From Mixophyes australis (taxonomy: Eukaryota > Chordata > Amphibia > Anura > Limnodynastidae), in the NCBI GenBank assembly GCA_036250195.1, contig JAVHZZ010000003.1, positions 89,110,418 to 89,174,417 on the forward strand: 64,000 nucleotides of DNA, written 5' to 3'. Shown here one piece after another: positions 51,148 to 62,540 of the stretch. The translations under genes were made by a program, and so were the position numbers. The notes below the pieces were generated by a model. It searched no databases. It saw nothing but the letters and a program-made list of their open reading frames with translations, and was not told the origin of the DNA. Every line of letters starts with the position of its first letter. Position 1 is the stretch's first letter.

Positions 51148-53022
51148 CTAGAAGATAATTCCATTCAGTTCAAGACTCCTTGATAGCCAGCAACTCCTTA
51201 TCCCCAATGGTATAGTTTTTTTCGCAGGGAGGAACTTCCTGGAGTAGAAAGCACAAGGATAAAACTGACCTCGAAGTGACTTCTGAGAGAGGACTGCTCC
51301 TATGCCTACGTTAGATGCATCGATCTCTAGAAAGAACTGAGAGGAGGTGTCAGATTGTCTGAGGATAGCTGCAGAAGTAAAGGCGTTCTTAAGAAATTCA
51401 AAGGCCTCCAAGGCGGCTGTGGGCCATGATTTGGGGTTAGAGCCTTTTCGTGTTAGTCACAATAGGAGCCACAATGGTGGAGTAACCTTGGATGAAGCGT
51501 CTGTAATAATTGTCGAATCCGAATCGCTGAATGTGCTTCAGACCTAGCGGAAGAGGCCAGTTCAAGATTGCTTTGACCTTATCTGGGTCCATTTGTAATC
51601 CACATCCCGATACAATGTATCCTAGGTAAGGCATTTAATGGAGTTCAAAGGAGCGCTTTTTTAATTTACAGAACAGTTGGTTATGGTGTAACCTGGAGAG
51701 GACCTCTGCCACGTGGAGATGGTGAAAGGAGATATCTTGAGAGAACATTAGAATGCCATCAATAATATACAACAACACATACATAGAGAAGGTCTCTGAA
51801 TATTTAATTGACAAAACTTTGAAATACAGCGGGTGCATTGACCAAATGGCATTACAAGATATGCGTAATGACCGTCACGTGTATTAAATGCCGTCTATCA
51901 CTTGTCTCCAGATTTGATCCTGATGAGGTTATAGGCTCCACCTAAGTCTAATTTTGAAAAGATCTGAGCCCCTTTAATATGGTCAAAAAGCTCAGTGGTG
52001 AGCAGAATGGAGTAACGATTTTTGATAGTTATGACTTTGAGTCCCTGGTAATCAATACACGGCCTGAAGGACCCGTCTTTTTTTCATAAACAAAAAGCCT
52101 GCACAGGCAGGCGAAGAGGAAGGTCTGATAAAGCTGCGTTGAAGATTCTCCTTGATATACTCAGACATAGACCTGGGGGTAAATGTATGAACCTCCGGAT
52201 TCTTCAACTTCGGCGAGTTCAGCGTCTTAAGCGCTTAAATTTAAAGCAGCGCTGCCTTGTAAAGGGAAACTTCCCTTTACAAGGCAGCGCCGTTTTAAAT
52301 TTAAGCACTGAAGACGCTGAACTCGCCGGAGTTGAAGAATCTGGAGGTTCATACTTTTACCCCCTGGTCTCAGGTAACAATAGAGGGTATACCCGGCCTC
52401 TTGGAGGAGTCTTCCCAGGCTGAAGTTCAATAGGACAGTCCCACGGGCAGTGAGGAGATAAATACTCCAAATGGATTTTATCAAACACGTCCAGAAAGGA
52501 ATGGTACTGTTTAGGCAAACTCACGGAGTTGGGTTCAGAAATGGTAGGGGTGGCTCTTAGAGGCTGAACTTGAGTAAGGCATCTCTGGAAACAAGCAGAT
52601 CCCCAAAACAGAATTTGAGATGTAGACCAATCCTTAAGGATTATGATGGGAGTAGTAGTAGTTGGGAGTAAATGGAAGGTAAACTGTTCACAATATAAAG
52701 CCCCGACCTGGAAGGTGATAGGTTTGGTACAAAACTTCACAGTCCCGTTAGTTATTCGAGACCCAATAGCCGTAATGGAAACGGGAACTTCCAGGGGGGC
52801 AACAGGTATGGAGCCCTGTGAAATCAAAGAAAAAGAAATTAAATTCCCGGCAGCGCCAGAATCAAGGAGAGCGGAAGTATATATGGGACCAAGAGGCCCA
52901 TGGAGAGTGACAGGAAAGGAGCAGATTTTGGAAACTTCAAGAGAGGTAGAGGTTTTGGAAAGCCCTAATCTGACCTCTCCAGAGCAGGTTAGGGCCTGGC
53001 ATTTCCCGACCTCTTGGGGCAA
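51148..53022 (-). pseudogene. Gypsy Pol fragment: protease, RT, RNase H, inactive
   Basis: The protease block reads 'ALLDSGAAGNLIS' near 52890, a D-S-G active site. The pol frame continues to 'KTPPRGRVYPLL' (start of RT) near 52390, where the MITE interrupts. RT continues at 51635-51838 with 'IIDGILMFSQ', where the family has a Y-x-D-D box, so two of the four conserved residues are changed. A connection block 'GYIVSGCGLQMDPDKVKAI' lies at 51550-51630, and RNase H starts at 51148-51411 with 'FFLEIDASNVGIGAVLSQ', including its first Asp. Stops and shifts separate the parts. It would have made element DNA in cytoplasmic particles. Confidence 0.8.
52176..52363. mobile_element. 188-bp palindromic MITE with CTG target duplication
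   Basis: It starts 'ggggtaaatgtatgaacctc' and ends 'ggttcatacttttacccc'. Nearly the whole length is one palindrome ('gcagcgctgccttgtaaagg' mirrored about 52265). CTG at 52173-52175 and 52364-52366 flanks it. Removing it with one CTG restores a continuous Gypsy RT reading around the site. The 3-bp duplication fits Harbinger-type elements. Confidence 0.9.
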
Positions 53023-53870
53023 GCATTCAGAAGATGGCTGGGGTCAGCACAGTACAGGCATAATTTGTTGTTGAGTCTCCTGACAATTTCCTCTGGAGTT
53101 AGATGTGAGTGCCTAATTTGCATGGGCTCGTCCTCCAGTACTGGATGAGAGAAGCGGGGAGCCAATTTAATGGATGCGCGCCGGGAGGTGTCTTTCTCAG
53201 AAGATCTTTCACGGAATTGGAGGTCCACTGGGTTACATAAGGAAATCATAGCATCTAGGGTGGTTAGGAGTTCTTGTGAAGCAAGGGCATCCTTGAACTT
53301 ATCCAACAGACCCTGCCAAAAGGTGGCTACCAAAGCATTGTTGTTTCAGCTGAGTTCAGAGGATAGGGTCTGGAATTGGATGGCATATTGAGCAACCGAG
53401 CAGGAGTCTTGGTCAGAGACGAAGAATACTGGAAGCTGCAGGCTCATCAAAAATTTTAGAAAAGGCAGCGATAAAGTCAGCACTGTCTGCCAGGAGAGGA
53501 TCAACTCGTTCCCAGAGAGGGGAGGCCCAGCCTAGGCTTGACCAGATAATAGGGAGATTACATACGGCACATTGGATTTCTGGGTTGGGAAATTCTCTGG
53601 TTGCAGCTCGAAGTGTATAGAACACTGGTTCAGGAAACCACGACAGGATTTGGGATCTCCATCAAATTTAGAATCCATAGGGTAGATGTAGGAGCAGGAG
53701 CTGCCACGGGAGCTGGGGGATTTGCTGCTTGAACAGCGGGTGTAGTCAATGCGGGCTGCAAGACTCTGAAAGCCCTGTAGGAGTTGACGCTTGATTGCGA
53801 CGTGTTGCTCCACATGATTGAGTAAATGCTGAAGCATGTCTTTAGCCGAAGGTTCCACAGCAGGATCCAT
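52990..53870 (-). pseudogene. Gypsy Gag fragment with zinc knuckle
   Basis: Minus-strand frames from an ATG at about 53868 ('MDPAVEPSAKDMLQHLL') run through 'FDGDPKSCRGFLNQCSIHF' near 53660, the usual Gypsy gag core, to 'CLYCADPSHLLNACPKR' near 53010-53060, a complete CCHC knuckle. At least two frame changes, near 53330-53410 and 53530-53625, break it. It would form the particle that packages element RNA. Confidence 0.8.
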
Positions 53871-54088
53871 TATTTTATGGCCTGTTCTTACTGTCACAGT
53901 TCGGAAGCTTGCACGGTTCAGTGGACAGGATCCTACGGTTGTCTAGATTAACAATACTCAAATAAGGCACGTAGTCTAACAAGGAGACGGTATTCACCAG
54001 GGACCAGCTGCAAGGCGGTTTGGTCTTTGCTGTGTCTGTCTCACAGCCAGCGGCCCTTTCTAGGAGTTCTAGGTGGAACTTCTTAGAG

Positions 54089-54664
54089 CAGCGGTTTCCA
54101 TAGTGTGCGCCATGGCTCCCAGGGGTGCCGCGGTGCTCTCACAGTGGTGCCGCGGCCAGGAAGAGAAACAAAACAAAAAACTTACCAATGTGTTTAATGT
54201 GTGTTGCTGAGGGGGCAGAGTGAGTGGATGCAGAGGGGGCAGAGTGAGCGGAGATGAAGGAGGGCACAATGTTTGTCGAAATGAAGGAGGGCACAGAGTG
54301 TGTGGAGATGACGGAGGGCACAGAGTGTGTGGAGATGAAGGTGGGCACAGAGTGTGTGGAGATGACGGAGGGCACAGAGTGTGTGGAGATGAAGGTGGGC
54401 ACAGTGTGAGTTAGTTGTAAATTATTATTTGACAGAAATATAAATGAAAAAATATATAAAAATATTATTTTCCTTTGAATTTATGTGTATTATTTTTGCA
54501 TACAACTAAATAAGTATTTCTGTCAGGGCCTAAATACTTATTATGTTTTTTTGACCCAACTACTTATAAAATGGGACTGCTCGGTAATTAGTTTGGAGGG
54601 GTGCCTTGAAAAAATTATGGAGACTCTAAGGGTGCCGTGAACTTCAAAAGTTTAGAAACCACTG
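54089..54664. mobile_element. Non-autonomous hAT element inserted in the Gypsy LTR
   Basis: Ends are 'cagcggtttcca' and 'tagaaaccactg', inverted repeats of the CAGNGGTTCCCA type seen in hAT elements. Flanking 8-mers are 'tcttagag' and 'tccttgag' (6 of 8 match), an eroded duplication. Inside is a 27-bp minisatellite (54205-54410). There is no transposase. Confidence 0.8.
54205..54410. repeat. 27-bp minisatellite, about 7 copies
   Basis: Units of the form 'ggagatgaaggtgggcacag' plus 'agtgtgt'. The later copies alternate 'gacggaggg' and 'gaaggtggg' variants, suggesting duplication of a two-unit block. Confidence 0.93.
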
Positions 54665-56351
54665 TCCTTGAGGAACAAGCCAGGCGGGTCAGCAATGGTA
54701 TACAATTGTTGAGGAGAGCAGGAGAGATAGATGGGCGCCTGTGGAATGGCGGAGGAGAACAGAGTGAGGTGTAAGCTCTACAGACGACAGGTTACCACTG
54801 GAATGGCAACAGAACACTAGGGATTGTCAACACTGTAGACAGCAGGTTAGAGGAGTAGTGCAGTAATAGATTGTCAGCTCTGTGGTCGACTGGTTACTAC
54901 TGGGATTGGGATGGCGGCAGTAAATGTTTAGGAAGCGTTGGTTCAGTAGACAGCAGGTTTCACTAGATTGGAGTTGAAGCACAGTAGTAAAGTGTCAGCT
55001 CTGCGAACGACTGGTTACCACTAGAATGGTGGCAGAAACACTTAGGAAGTGTTGGTTCAGTAGTCAACAGGTTTCACTCTAATGGAGGTGAAGCGCTGTA
55101 GTAGAGTGTTAGCTCTGCGGATGGCCGGTTACCACTGGAATGGCAGCAGAAACACTTAGGTAATGTTGGTTCAGTAGTCAGCAGGCGTCACTGAAAAGGT
55201 GTTGCACTAAAGTAGAGTGTCAGCTCTGCGGACAAGCAGAAATCAGAGAGCCACGTCTAGTACCAAGAAGGTAACACAAAGAACAGGCACTGAGGATTCA
55301 GAGGAAGTGCCTTTTAAATTTTGGAGCCAAAATTTCAACCAATAGGAGAGTTACAGAGCAGATTAATAGAACGGGTATGCGCGTGCGCAGACCCGGAGCG
55401 AAGATGGCGGCGCCCAGCCCAGAGCGAGCGGTCGGCAGAAGCAGGTAAGAGTGCCAGGGATTGAGTGTATAGCCCGATCACCCGGCGTGTGACAGTCCTA
55501 AGCTGATTTTAACATATTACAATTCCTTACCCAAATTTCTCCTGTCATATGTGTCCCTAATCTGTCACTAATTGGATGTTAAAAATTATTTGTAATGAAA
55601 TAAATAATAATTTAGGCACTTATTTATAGAGATGTTCACTGACCCCCTGTGTTTTGGTTTTGGTTTAAGATCTGGATTAAGTTCGTATTTTGGTTTTGGT
55701 TTTGGCAAAACTGCCCTCGCGTGTTTTGGTTTTGGTTGTGGATCTGTATTTTTTAGAAAAAAAGATAAAATATGCTAAAATTGCATAGTTTTTTTCTTTT
55801 TTTGTTCCTACCTTATTAACCTCAATAACACTAATTTCCAGTAATTTTCAGTCAATTTTGATCACCGCACAGGTCACAATATTATTTTCATCCACTTTCA
55901 GGCAAATACTGCAGCGATTTGGCTGGATGCTAAGCAACAGAGCAATGACACAAACACGTGACAGTTCATAGCACATCTAGGAAACATTGCCACACAAGAG
56001 TTGGAGAAAAGAAAAGTGGTGCAAGATGGAATTTCCCTCCCACGGACCCTTATGTAAGATATGGAAAAGGACATTTACAGTTTAACAAAGCAAGTACTCC
56101 AGCGACAAGGTGTGCCACTTTTGTGGGTGAAGTTCTTGTTTTTCTGGGCCCCACATAAAGCAAGCTAAGAATGACCTTAAGGCACCTAAGCTAACAGTGC
56201 TGTTAATGAACTCTATTGTGTTGTTGTCATCATCCTCAGCCTCATTCTCACCCTCTTCAGAGTGTACATCATCTTCACACATTATTAATTCGTCCCCGCT
56301 GGAATCCACCATTAAAGAAGGCTTTGATGTAATTGGCGGGAAAGGCCTTCC

Positions 56352-57949
56352 TCATGGAAAGTGTAGTTCATTTTGATGAACATCAAGATCACTGACAAGA
56401 TTCCCAGCTGTGCTGAAAACTCTCTCCAAGTACACACTGGAGGATGGGCAGCTTAGGTAGTGCAAAGCGAGTTGGTACATGGCTCTCCAAATTCCGTTTT
56501 TTTCCTCCCAGTATGTAAGGGGACTGTCTGATTTGTCTATTTCTATGCTGTCGTTAAAATAATCCTCCATCATCCTTTGGATGATGATAGTAGGATCAGG
56601 TGGAGTTATGGCAGAGGTGTCACGTTTTCTGGTCAATTATTTTAGACTAGACCAGATGTCAAAATGTTGTGCAGAGTAATCTGCATCATCCCTGGGTGTC
56701 TTAGGAAAGCTAAGTTTTTTCCTAGCAGCAATTGACTGAGAAACTGAAGGAGGAGACGTCGTCCTGTCATGTTACACTTGAGCTGAAATCTTGCTCACCA
56801 GGAGCTCCTTGCATCTTATGAGATCTGGGTCAGTTGGAAATAAAGAGAAGACATTGCTCTTAAACCTAGAATCATTCACAGTCGCCAAAATGTAGTGATC
56901 CGATTTCAAGATTTTGATAACTCTTGGATCCTGGCAAAGCGAATAAAATACTTGATCTCCAAGTCTGACATACTTAGCCAAATTACTTTTGTTTAATTTC
57001 CTCCTTCAGTTTCTCAAGCTGCTTTTCCAAAAGTCTAATTAAGAGAATCACTTGGCTCAAGCTAGCAGTTGCACTTCACAGGTGACTACTTCAAATGTTT
57101 TCAGCACCTTGCACAAAAGGGAAAGTATTCTCCACTGCGCTTGATTAAAATACATCTCCCCTCCTTTCCCAATGTCATGGCTTGTGGAGTAAGCGTTGAT
57201 GGCTTTTCGCTGTTCCTCCATCCTCAGAAGCATATAAAGGGTGGAATTCCACCTTGTCACCACCTCTTGCTTCAGTTGTGGCAGGGCAAATTAAATTGCT
57301 ATTGTAGCTGTTGCAATCTCCTACATGCTGTTGCCAAGTGCCAGAAATGTACAGATATTTTACGGGCCACAGACAGCATCTCCTGCACGTCCCTGTCATT
57401 TTTTGAAAAGCTCTGCACCACCAATTTTATTGTGTAAGCAAAACAGGGAATGTGATGGAATTCGCCCAGCTGTAATGCTCTGACAATATAGGTGGAGTTA
57501 TCAGACATTACTTATCCAGAGGAGATTCCAAACGGGAGAATCCATGTTGCAATGACATTCTTTACTTTTTGTAACAGATTGACAGCTGTATGCCTCTTAG
57601 TGAAGCTGGTGATACACTGAGTAGCCTGCCTTTGAAAAATGTGATGTACTTGGTTACATGCTGCTGCTGGTCCTGCTGGTGGAGGCGAATCACCAACCCA
57701 GTGGGCTGTCACAGTCATATAATCTTTAGTTTGCCCAGTTCCGCTTATCCACATATCTGTGGTTAAGTGTATAGTGGATAGAAAGGCATTTTTTAGCCCA
57801 ATAATTAAATTTTTACGAACCATCTGGCAGAGGTGGGAAATAGCTTTTCTAGTAAAATGGTGTCGTGATGGAATTTGGTAACGAGGACACAAGACCTTAA
57901 TCAACTGTCTAAAACCAGCTGCATTAATAGTGGATACGTCACAAGTCAC
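56352..57949 (-). pseudogene. hAT transposase, several large blocks
   Basis: Blocks in order on the minus strand: 57512-57949 with 'PRYQIPSRHHFTRKAI' and 'HLTTDMWISGTGQTKDYMTV' (first catalytic Asp in TTDMW); 57299-57508 with 'MSDNSTYIVRAL' and 'HIPCFAYTIKLVV'; 57057-57263 with 'TRWNSTLYMLLRMEEQRKAI'; 56772-56981 with 'ILATVNDSRFKSNVFSLF'; and 56352-56636 ending in 'YLERVFSTAGNLVSD', the dimerisation domain. The layout is that of hAT enzymes related to vertebrate ZBED proteins. Each block is open for 60-145 codons but they are separated by stops or frame changes. It is much more complete than the transposase of the hAT at 21469-37289. Confidence 0.85.
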
Positions 57950-58029
57950 AAGGGCTGAAGGCCAATTGCTGATATTCGTGCTGCTAAACTAGAAGGCGCG
58001 GCATCTAAACATGCCCCCTGTAACGGCTA

Positions 58030-59291
58030 TGAATAATTATGGATCCCCAGCTTCTACTTAGATGGTGATAGTAGAGGGTGGTGGAGACAGAACACGAAGG
58101 AATTTGAAGTTCTTAACTTGAGAGCATCACAGGGAACAATAACACAAACGATGATGTTAGTGTTGCAACTTGGTATATTAATAGATGGTACAACAGCAGT
58201 AGTAATAAAAAGTATGTACAACTCAGCAGAGCTGAGCACACAGCAGTTCATAGAATACAGTAATAATCACAGAAGTTACTTCAGTTGGTAACCAATGGCA
58301 ACAGCATGAGAAATAAGCAATATAACAGTTCAACGCTGAGATGGTAATTAGAACACTTGGATCCTACACGAAACACACAGCAGATGAAGGTGAACCACTG
58401 ATACAGCTAAAAGTCCAATGAGAGTAGTATGCAGACTTGGCTGATCCAAACAGATAATATTATTCACTTTAGCAGGTGGTTATAGGTATCACAATAGTTC
58501 ATATTAGCGGAACAGAAAACGTTATATGCTGTCCAAGAACTTGGATATAACTGGTAACATGCAACAAGGTGTTGCCTAGAAGTAACAGTGTGATGAACGA
58601 AATCCAAACTGAGCGTGGAACTACAGGTCACAGATGATCCGGTTAACCGGTAAGCGTGAGTTCATCACCAATAGACAACAGCTGATAATGCACACAACTT
58701 GAGTTGAGGAAATGGCTCCTGGCTTGGCAATGTATTCATATTAGCAGTCCAGCAATAATAATCAGCAGAGTAATAATAGCCGTGCCAGACATAGAACCAC
58801 AGATGACAAGAAAACTTGATTGTAGTTCAATATAGAATACCACAACATAGACAGCCGAGTAGAGTAGTACTTGAGCCAATCAATATGAGCGCAGGTGTAG
58901 CAGACAACTCACGAATAGTTCTGTGTGCAGATGAACAACGACAAGTAACTTCAGCTTGTAGATGAAGCACGAACTGGCATACAGCGGAGCTGATGGAGAG
59001 CAATGATGACAGGTAACTTCGGCAACCGATAGTATCCAGGAGATAACCAGAAAGTCACATATGCAGCCAGAACCCACAGCAGTGTGAGTAACATGAAGAT
59101 CAGGCAATGAGTCCCTGATCACGGGAGATTGAAATAGTCCTCTGAGACCAATAGGCTTCGGAAGGAGGTCCCAATTAACATAACAAGGAACACTTATGGA
59201 AAGGTAGTGACTCTGAAGCAAGAGCAAGCACCAACATAGTTCTTAAAGGGCAAGTCACAACGCCAGCACCTAGCTATGGGACTGGCGTGTG
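58030..59291 (-). repeat. Probable Gypsy-type LTR, minus orientation
   Basis: The right end, read on the minus strand, begins 'tgtcacacgccagtccc' at 59291. This matches the LTR start of the element at 55494 ('tgtcacacgccggg'). The body is non-coding and repetitive ('cagcag', 'agttca', 'caacag' motifs). Its left end and internal genes are not identified. It lies inside the second hAT element. Confidence 0.5.
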
Positions 59292-59962
59292 ACACCCCGG
59301 TCTTCTCCAGGGACCCCCGCGAGGGAGTTTGGAGTTTGCTGCAAGGAACGGGCAGGTTGCGGCCCTCCATGTTAGCTATCAACAGAGTGGATGTGAACAG
59401 ACGTGTTCGTGCAGGCAGAGGTCAAACATGTACCGGCAAACGTGGTATCAAATGGTAAGGCAAATTGGAGTCAGCAAGCCAAAGGTCAGATACAGTGGGA
59501 GCAATCAGGCCGAAGGGAGATCCAGAAGCAGAATCAGGGAGAGCCAGGCAGGTACACAGGAGGTCAGTCTGAGGGCAGGGAAACAGGCTGGAATGCTGGA
59601 GCACAGGAAGACCTAGATACTCTGGCACTTACCTAGTGTTAGAGGCAGGTTTGTATAGTGGAGCTCACTCCGTGATTGGTGGCAGTGGAGGCCGCAGCCT
59701 GAACAGCTGACCGCCATCAGGAAGTGCAGAGCAGTGTCCCGTTGCTAGGAAATGGAGACGCGAATGGACACACATGCGTATGGCAATCCTGAGGAGAAAG
59801 GGCGGTGTCCAGCTGCCTAGCACTAGACAACACTGCTGGCAGAGGAGGTCGTCCATCCTTGGCACTGATGGTGAGTGCGGGGACAGCACTTGACAGTACC
59901 CCCCCTCCCCTCTGTTCCAGAAGGCCTACCCTTCGTGGAGCATTAAGATCATTCTCATACAT

Positions 59963-61136
59963 CTAGGACTTTTCTACAGGGCCGAAGCCTCTCCAGTGGA
60001 CCAAATACTGGGAGCGTCCATGAAGCTTGCAAGTATCCAAGATATGGCTTATTTTATACTCGTTACCAGAAACTGTGGGGATAGGATGAGGAGAAGATGG
60101 AAAATTTGAAAATTTATTGAGCACCAGTGGTTTCAGCAAGGAAATATGGACGGTATTTTGAACTTTAAGAGAGGGAGGGACTTGATTTCTGTAGATTACG
60201 GGATTAACCACCTGAAGTACTGGAAAAGGCCCAATGAATCGTGGAGGCAATTTCATTGAGTGTACCTGTAGCTTAAGGTTCCTTGTGGAGAGCCACACCT
60301 TGTCCCCAACTTGCAGAACTGGTACCATTTTCGATGACGGTGTGCTGCGAGTTTATAATGCTGAGAGAACTGTAATAGCTTCTCCTTGGTGTCTGCCCAG
60401 ACTTTGCCAAAGTCACAAATCAGCATGAGCAGCAGGGACTATCCCTGTCGGGGAGGAGGAAAAATCGGGAAAATTGTGGAGGGCACCATATGTACGGTTG
60501 TTATGAACAAAACTCTGCCCAGGGAAGTAAATTGCTCCAGTCAGATTGGCTGTTATTGGAGAAACAGCGGAGAAATAATTCAAGATCTTGGTTAACCCGT
60601 TCTGTCTGACCATTAGTCTGAGGGTGATAAACAGAGGAGAATTTCAATCTCATCCCCAGATCTTTACAGAATGGCCTCCAGAAACGGGAAATAAATTGTA
60701 CTCCGCGGTCGCAAATGCTCTTCTTCGGACACCCATGTAGTAAAATTTCTTTGATGAATACTTGAGCAAGTTTGGAAGCGGAGGGAAGACCTTTCAAAGG
60801 GACAAAATTAGCCATTTTTGAGAATCTGTCCACAGTTACCCAAATGGTATTAAAGCCGTTGCTGGGAGGTAGGTCCACAATAAAATCCATGGATACACTT
60901 GCTCAGGGATGATCAGGGACAGGTAATGGCAAAAGTAACCCAGATGGAGGTTGTCTGGGTACTTTATTCTGGGCACAAGTAGCACATACAGCAACATATC
61001 CCTTCACACCCCCTCGAAGAGTTGCCCACCAGTAACGATGAGACAGTAAGGAGAGAGTTTTCACAAAACCAGTGTGGCCAGTGAATTTCGTGTTGTGAGC
61101 CCAACAAAGAGCCTTAAGGCGGTCATGTGGTTCCAA
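59963..61136 (-). pseudogene. Gypsy integrase with chromodomain
   Basis: Integrase inserts element DNA into chromosomes. Minus-strand order: the zinc-binding N-terminal block at 60903-61136 ('FTGHTGFVKTLSLLSHRYWW', 'CATCAQNK'), the catalytic core at 60501-60890 with the D, D, E residues in 'MDFIVDLPPS', 'SICDRGVQF' and 'GQTERVNQDLE', and the C-terminal part at 59963-60328 with 'KLPPRFIGPFPVLQVV' and a chromodomain ('YLVHWRGFG'). The three blocks lie in different frames: stops occur near 60895 and between 60328 and 60501. A chromodomain tail is typical of the chromovirus branch of Gypsy elements. The N-terminal Pol domains are absent. Confidence 0.85.
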
Positions 61137-61254
61137 AGAGGAACAGCCGACAGGAGGGGTCTTAGATGAAGTCCTGGTGAGAGCAACAATACTGGAAGGC
61201 TCAAATATTTGTGCAGGCTCAGAGGTAGGGCTGAGATCAGACTCAACTAATAAC

Positions 61255-61612
61255 AGGGAGAGCCGGGTCAGTACACAGGAGGTCAGTCTAAGTGCAGGAA
61301 AACAGGCTGGAACACTGGAGCATAGAAAGATCTAGATACTCTGGTGCCTACCTAGTGTTTAAAGGCAGGTTTAAATAGTGGAGACCATTCCCTGATTGGC
61401 GGTAGTGGAGGCGGCGGCCCAAAACAGCTGATTGCCATTAGGAAGTGCAGTGCAGCACCCCATTGCTAGGAAACGAAGACACGAGTGACACATGCGCACA
61501 ACAATCCTGAGGAGAGAGGGCGGTGTCCAGCTGCCTAGCAACAGACAGTGCTGCTGGCAGAGGAAGGTGTCTGTCCCTGTCACCAATTGTGAGTGCAGGG
61601 ACGGCGCCTAAC
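61255..61612 (-). repeat. Gypsy 5' LTR remnant
   Basis: Direct repeat of 59525-59891, clearly diverged (many substitutions and small indels), so this Gypsy insertion is old compared with the retrovirus. Only the first part of the LTR remains. Confidence 0.7.
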
Positions 61613-61726
61613 AGGATTTTGGACACAGATCTAATACTAGCATAGTCGCCATGGCGTCTGTGATCAGCTTTGTGACTGGGTGACAGCATTCATACTTGCT
61701 TCCTCTTGCAAAAGATTGTTTAACAG

Positions 61727-61939
61727 TCAGTTGTTGTAAACTACTAGTAGTTTTCTTCTTTTTTTCTTTGCCAAGGTAAAAGGTGTTTTTTTACATTTTT
61801 GTTTCCCTGACTTAAAAACACTATACGCTTTAACAGATGACGTAGAAGGATTACTTTCATCATGACTGGTGCCAGCAGCTGCTTGGTGCTCCTGGTCTTC
61901 TGTGTACTGCTGTGAATCCATTTTGATAACACAGTACAA
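61727..61939 (-). pseudogene. hAT N-terminal fragment (second hAT element)
   Basis: A minus-strand frame of 70 codons with 'GTSHDESNPSTSS' followed by lysine-rich sequence. It resembles the N-terminal region of the hAT at 21469-37289 ('TSHDIDDEMPSTSSGKHD' at about 35600). It belongs with the transposase blocks at 56352-57949. A BED-type zinc finger is not seen. Confidence 0.5.
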
Positions 61940-62379
61940 TGTGACTGCAGATTTTGAAGCACACTAATAGCCCTATAATTTCTATTTCAGCATTGACAAT
62001 TAGCAATGGAGCAATGGCACGTACACTGTACATTGGCAACAACACTGGGACCTCTCCTGTTTCTGTGTGAGCTATAACTCCGTAGAATGTCATTGGAGAC
62101 TTTTAATTACAAACAAAATAGTTTTAGTTTATCAACAATTTTATGGTTCTTTTTAATTTTCTTTATCTTATGATTTTTTTGTTGTGTTCCAGTTATTTTA
62201 TTTTGTATATAAAAAATAAAAAAAAACATTGGTGTGTGTGTCTTTTTTAATGTGATTATAAAACATATCTTCATTTGACTCTTGTAAATAATGATTGCAA
62301 TTTAACCACATACATTAAGCTTTATTTTACATGGGTCCCTACATGGTTTGGCCAAGGTAGAAATTTCCTCTTTTGTTCA

Positions 62380-62540
62380 CTTTATTTTCTTTATTCTGGC
62401 CCACAAAGTACACACAGATAAGGCTGTGGTTGGGAATTGAACTCATGACCCTAGCGCTGTTAGGCAGAAGTGCTAGTCACTAAGGTAATGTGCTGATCTT
62501 AGCTCCCATATATTTTTAGTAATAAGGAGGTTTGTGAGGG
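62380..62540 (-). mobile_element. Reverse SINE head fragment, copy A
   Basis: On the minus strand it reads 'tagcacttctgcctaacagc' and 'gtcatgagttcaattcccaa', the head and B box of the SINE at 18487-18865. It is followed (plus-strand downstream) by 'gctgatcttagctcccatat' and 'tagtaataaggaggtttgtg', which recur after copy B. Confidence 0.7.

Larger units (their letters stand above)
51148..55494 (-). mobile_element. Ty3/Gypsy retrotransposon, truncated after RNase H
   Basis: Read on the minus strand: 5' LTR starting 'tgtcacacgccggg' at 55494, then gag with zinc knuckle (52990-53870), protease, reverse transcriptase and the start of RNase H (down to 51148). Integrase and the 3' LTR are absent, so the 3' end is lost. 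A 188-bp MITE (52176-52363) and a 576-bp hAT element (54089-54664) have inserted. All frames are broken. Confidence 0.8.
53905..55494 (-). repeat. Gypsy 5' LTR and leader (interrupted by a hAT element)
   Basis: On the minus strand the LTR begins 'tgtcacacgccggg' at 55494 and the gag ATG follows at about 53868. The LTR body carries several similar 40- to 60-bp segments ('gttggttcagtag..cagcaggt', 'gtcagctctgcggac') between 54830 and 55240, so it contains internal tandem repeats. The 3' border of the LTR and the primer site (about 53905-53935) are not exact. Confidence 0.6.
59292..61612 (-). mobile_element. Ty3/Gypsy element reduced to LTR - integrase - LTR
   Basis: Two direct copies of an LTR begin on the minus strand at about 61612 ('tgttaggcgccgtccc') and 59891 ('tgtcaagtgctgtcc'). 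They share about 350 bp including 'ctggagcac/tag', 'tctagatactctgg' and 'cggtgtccagctgcctagca'. Between them only integrase remains (59963-61136). A C-rich plus-strand run at 59897-59910 is the minus-strand polypurine tract directly before the 3' LTR. Gag, protease, RT and the end of the 5' LTR are missing, joined near 61250. Confidence 0.8.
55626..62060 (-). mobile_element. Second hAT element, interrupted by Gypsy sequences
   Basis: The left end 'tagagatgttcactgacc' resembles the left end of the hAT at 21469 ('tagggatgtgcac'). Transposase blocks run on the minus strand from 57949 down to 56352, and an N-terminal piece lies at 61727-61939. Gypsy LTR and integrase sequence (about 58030-61612) lies between them. 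The right terminus was not found, so the right boundary is approximate. Confidence 0.7.
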
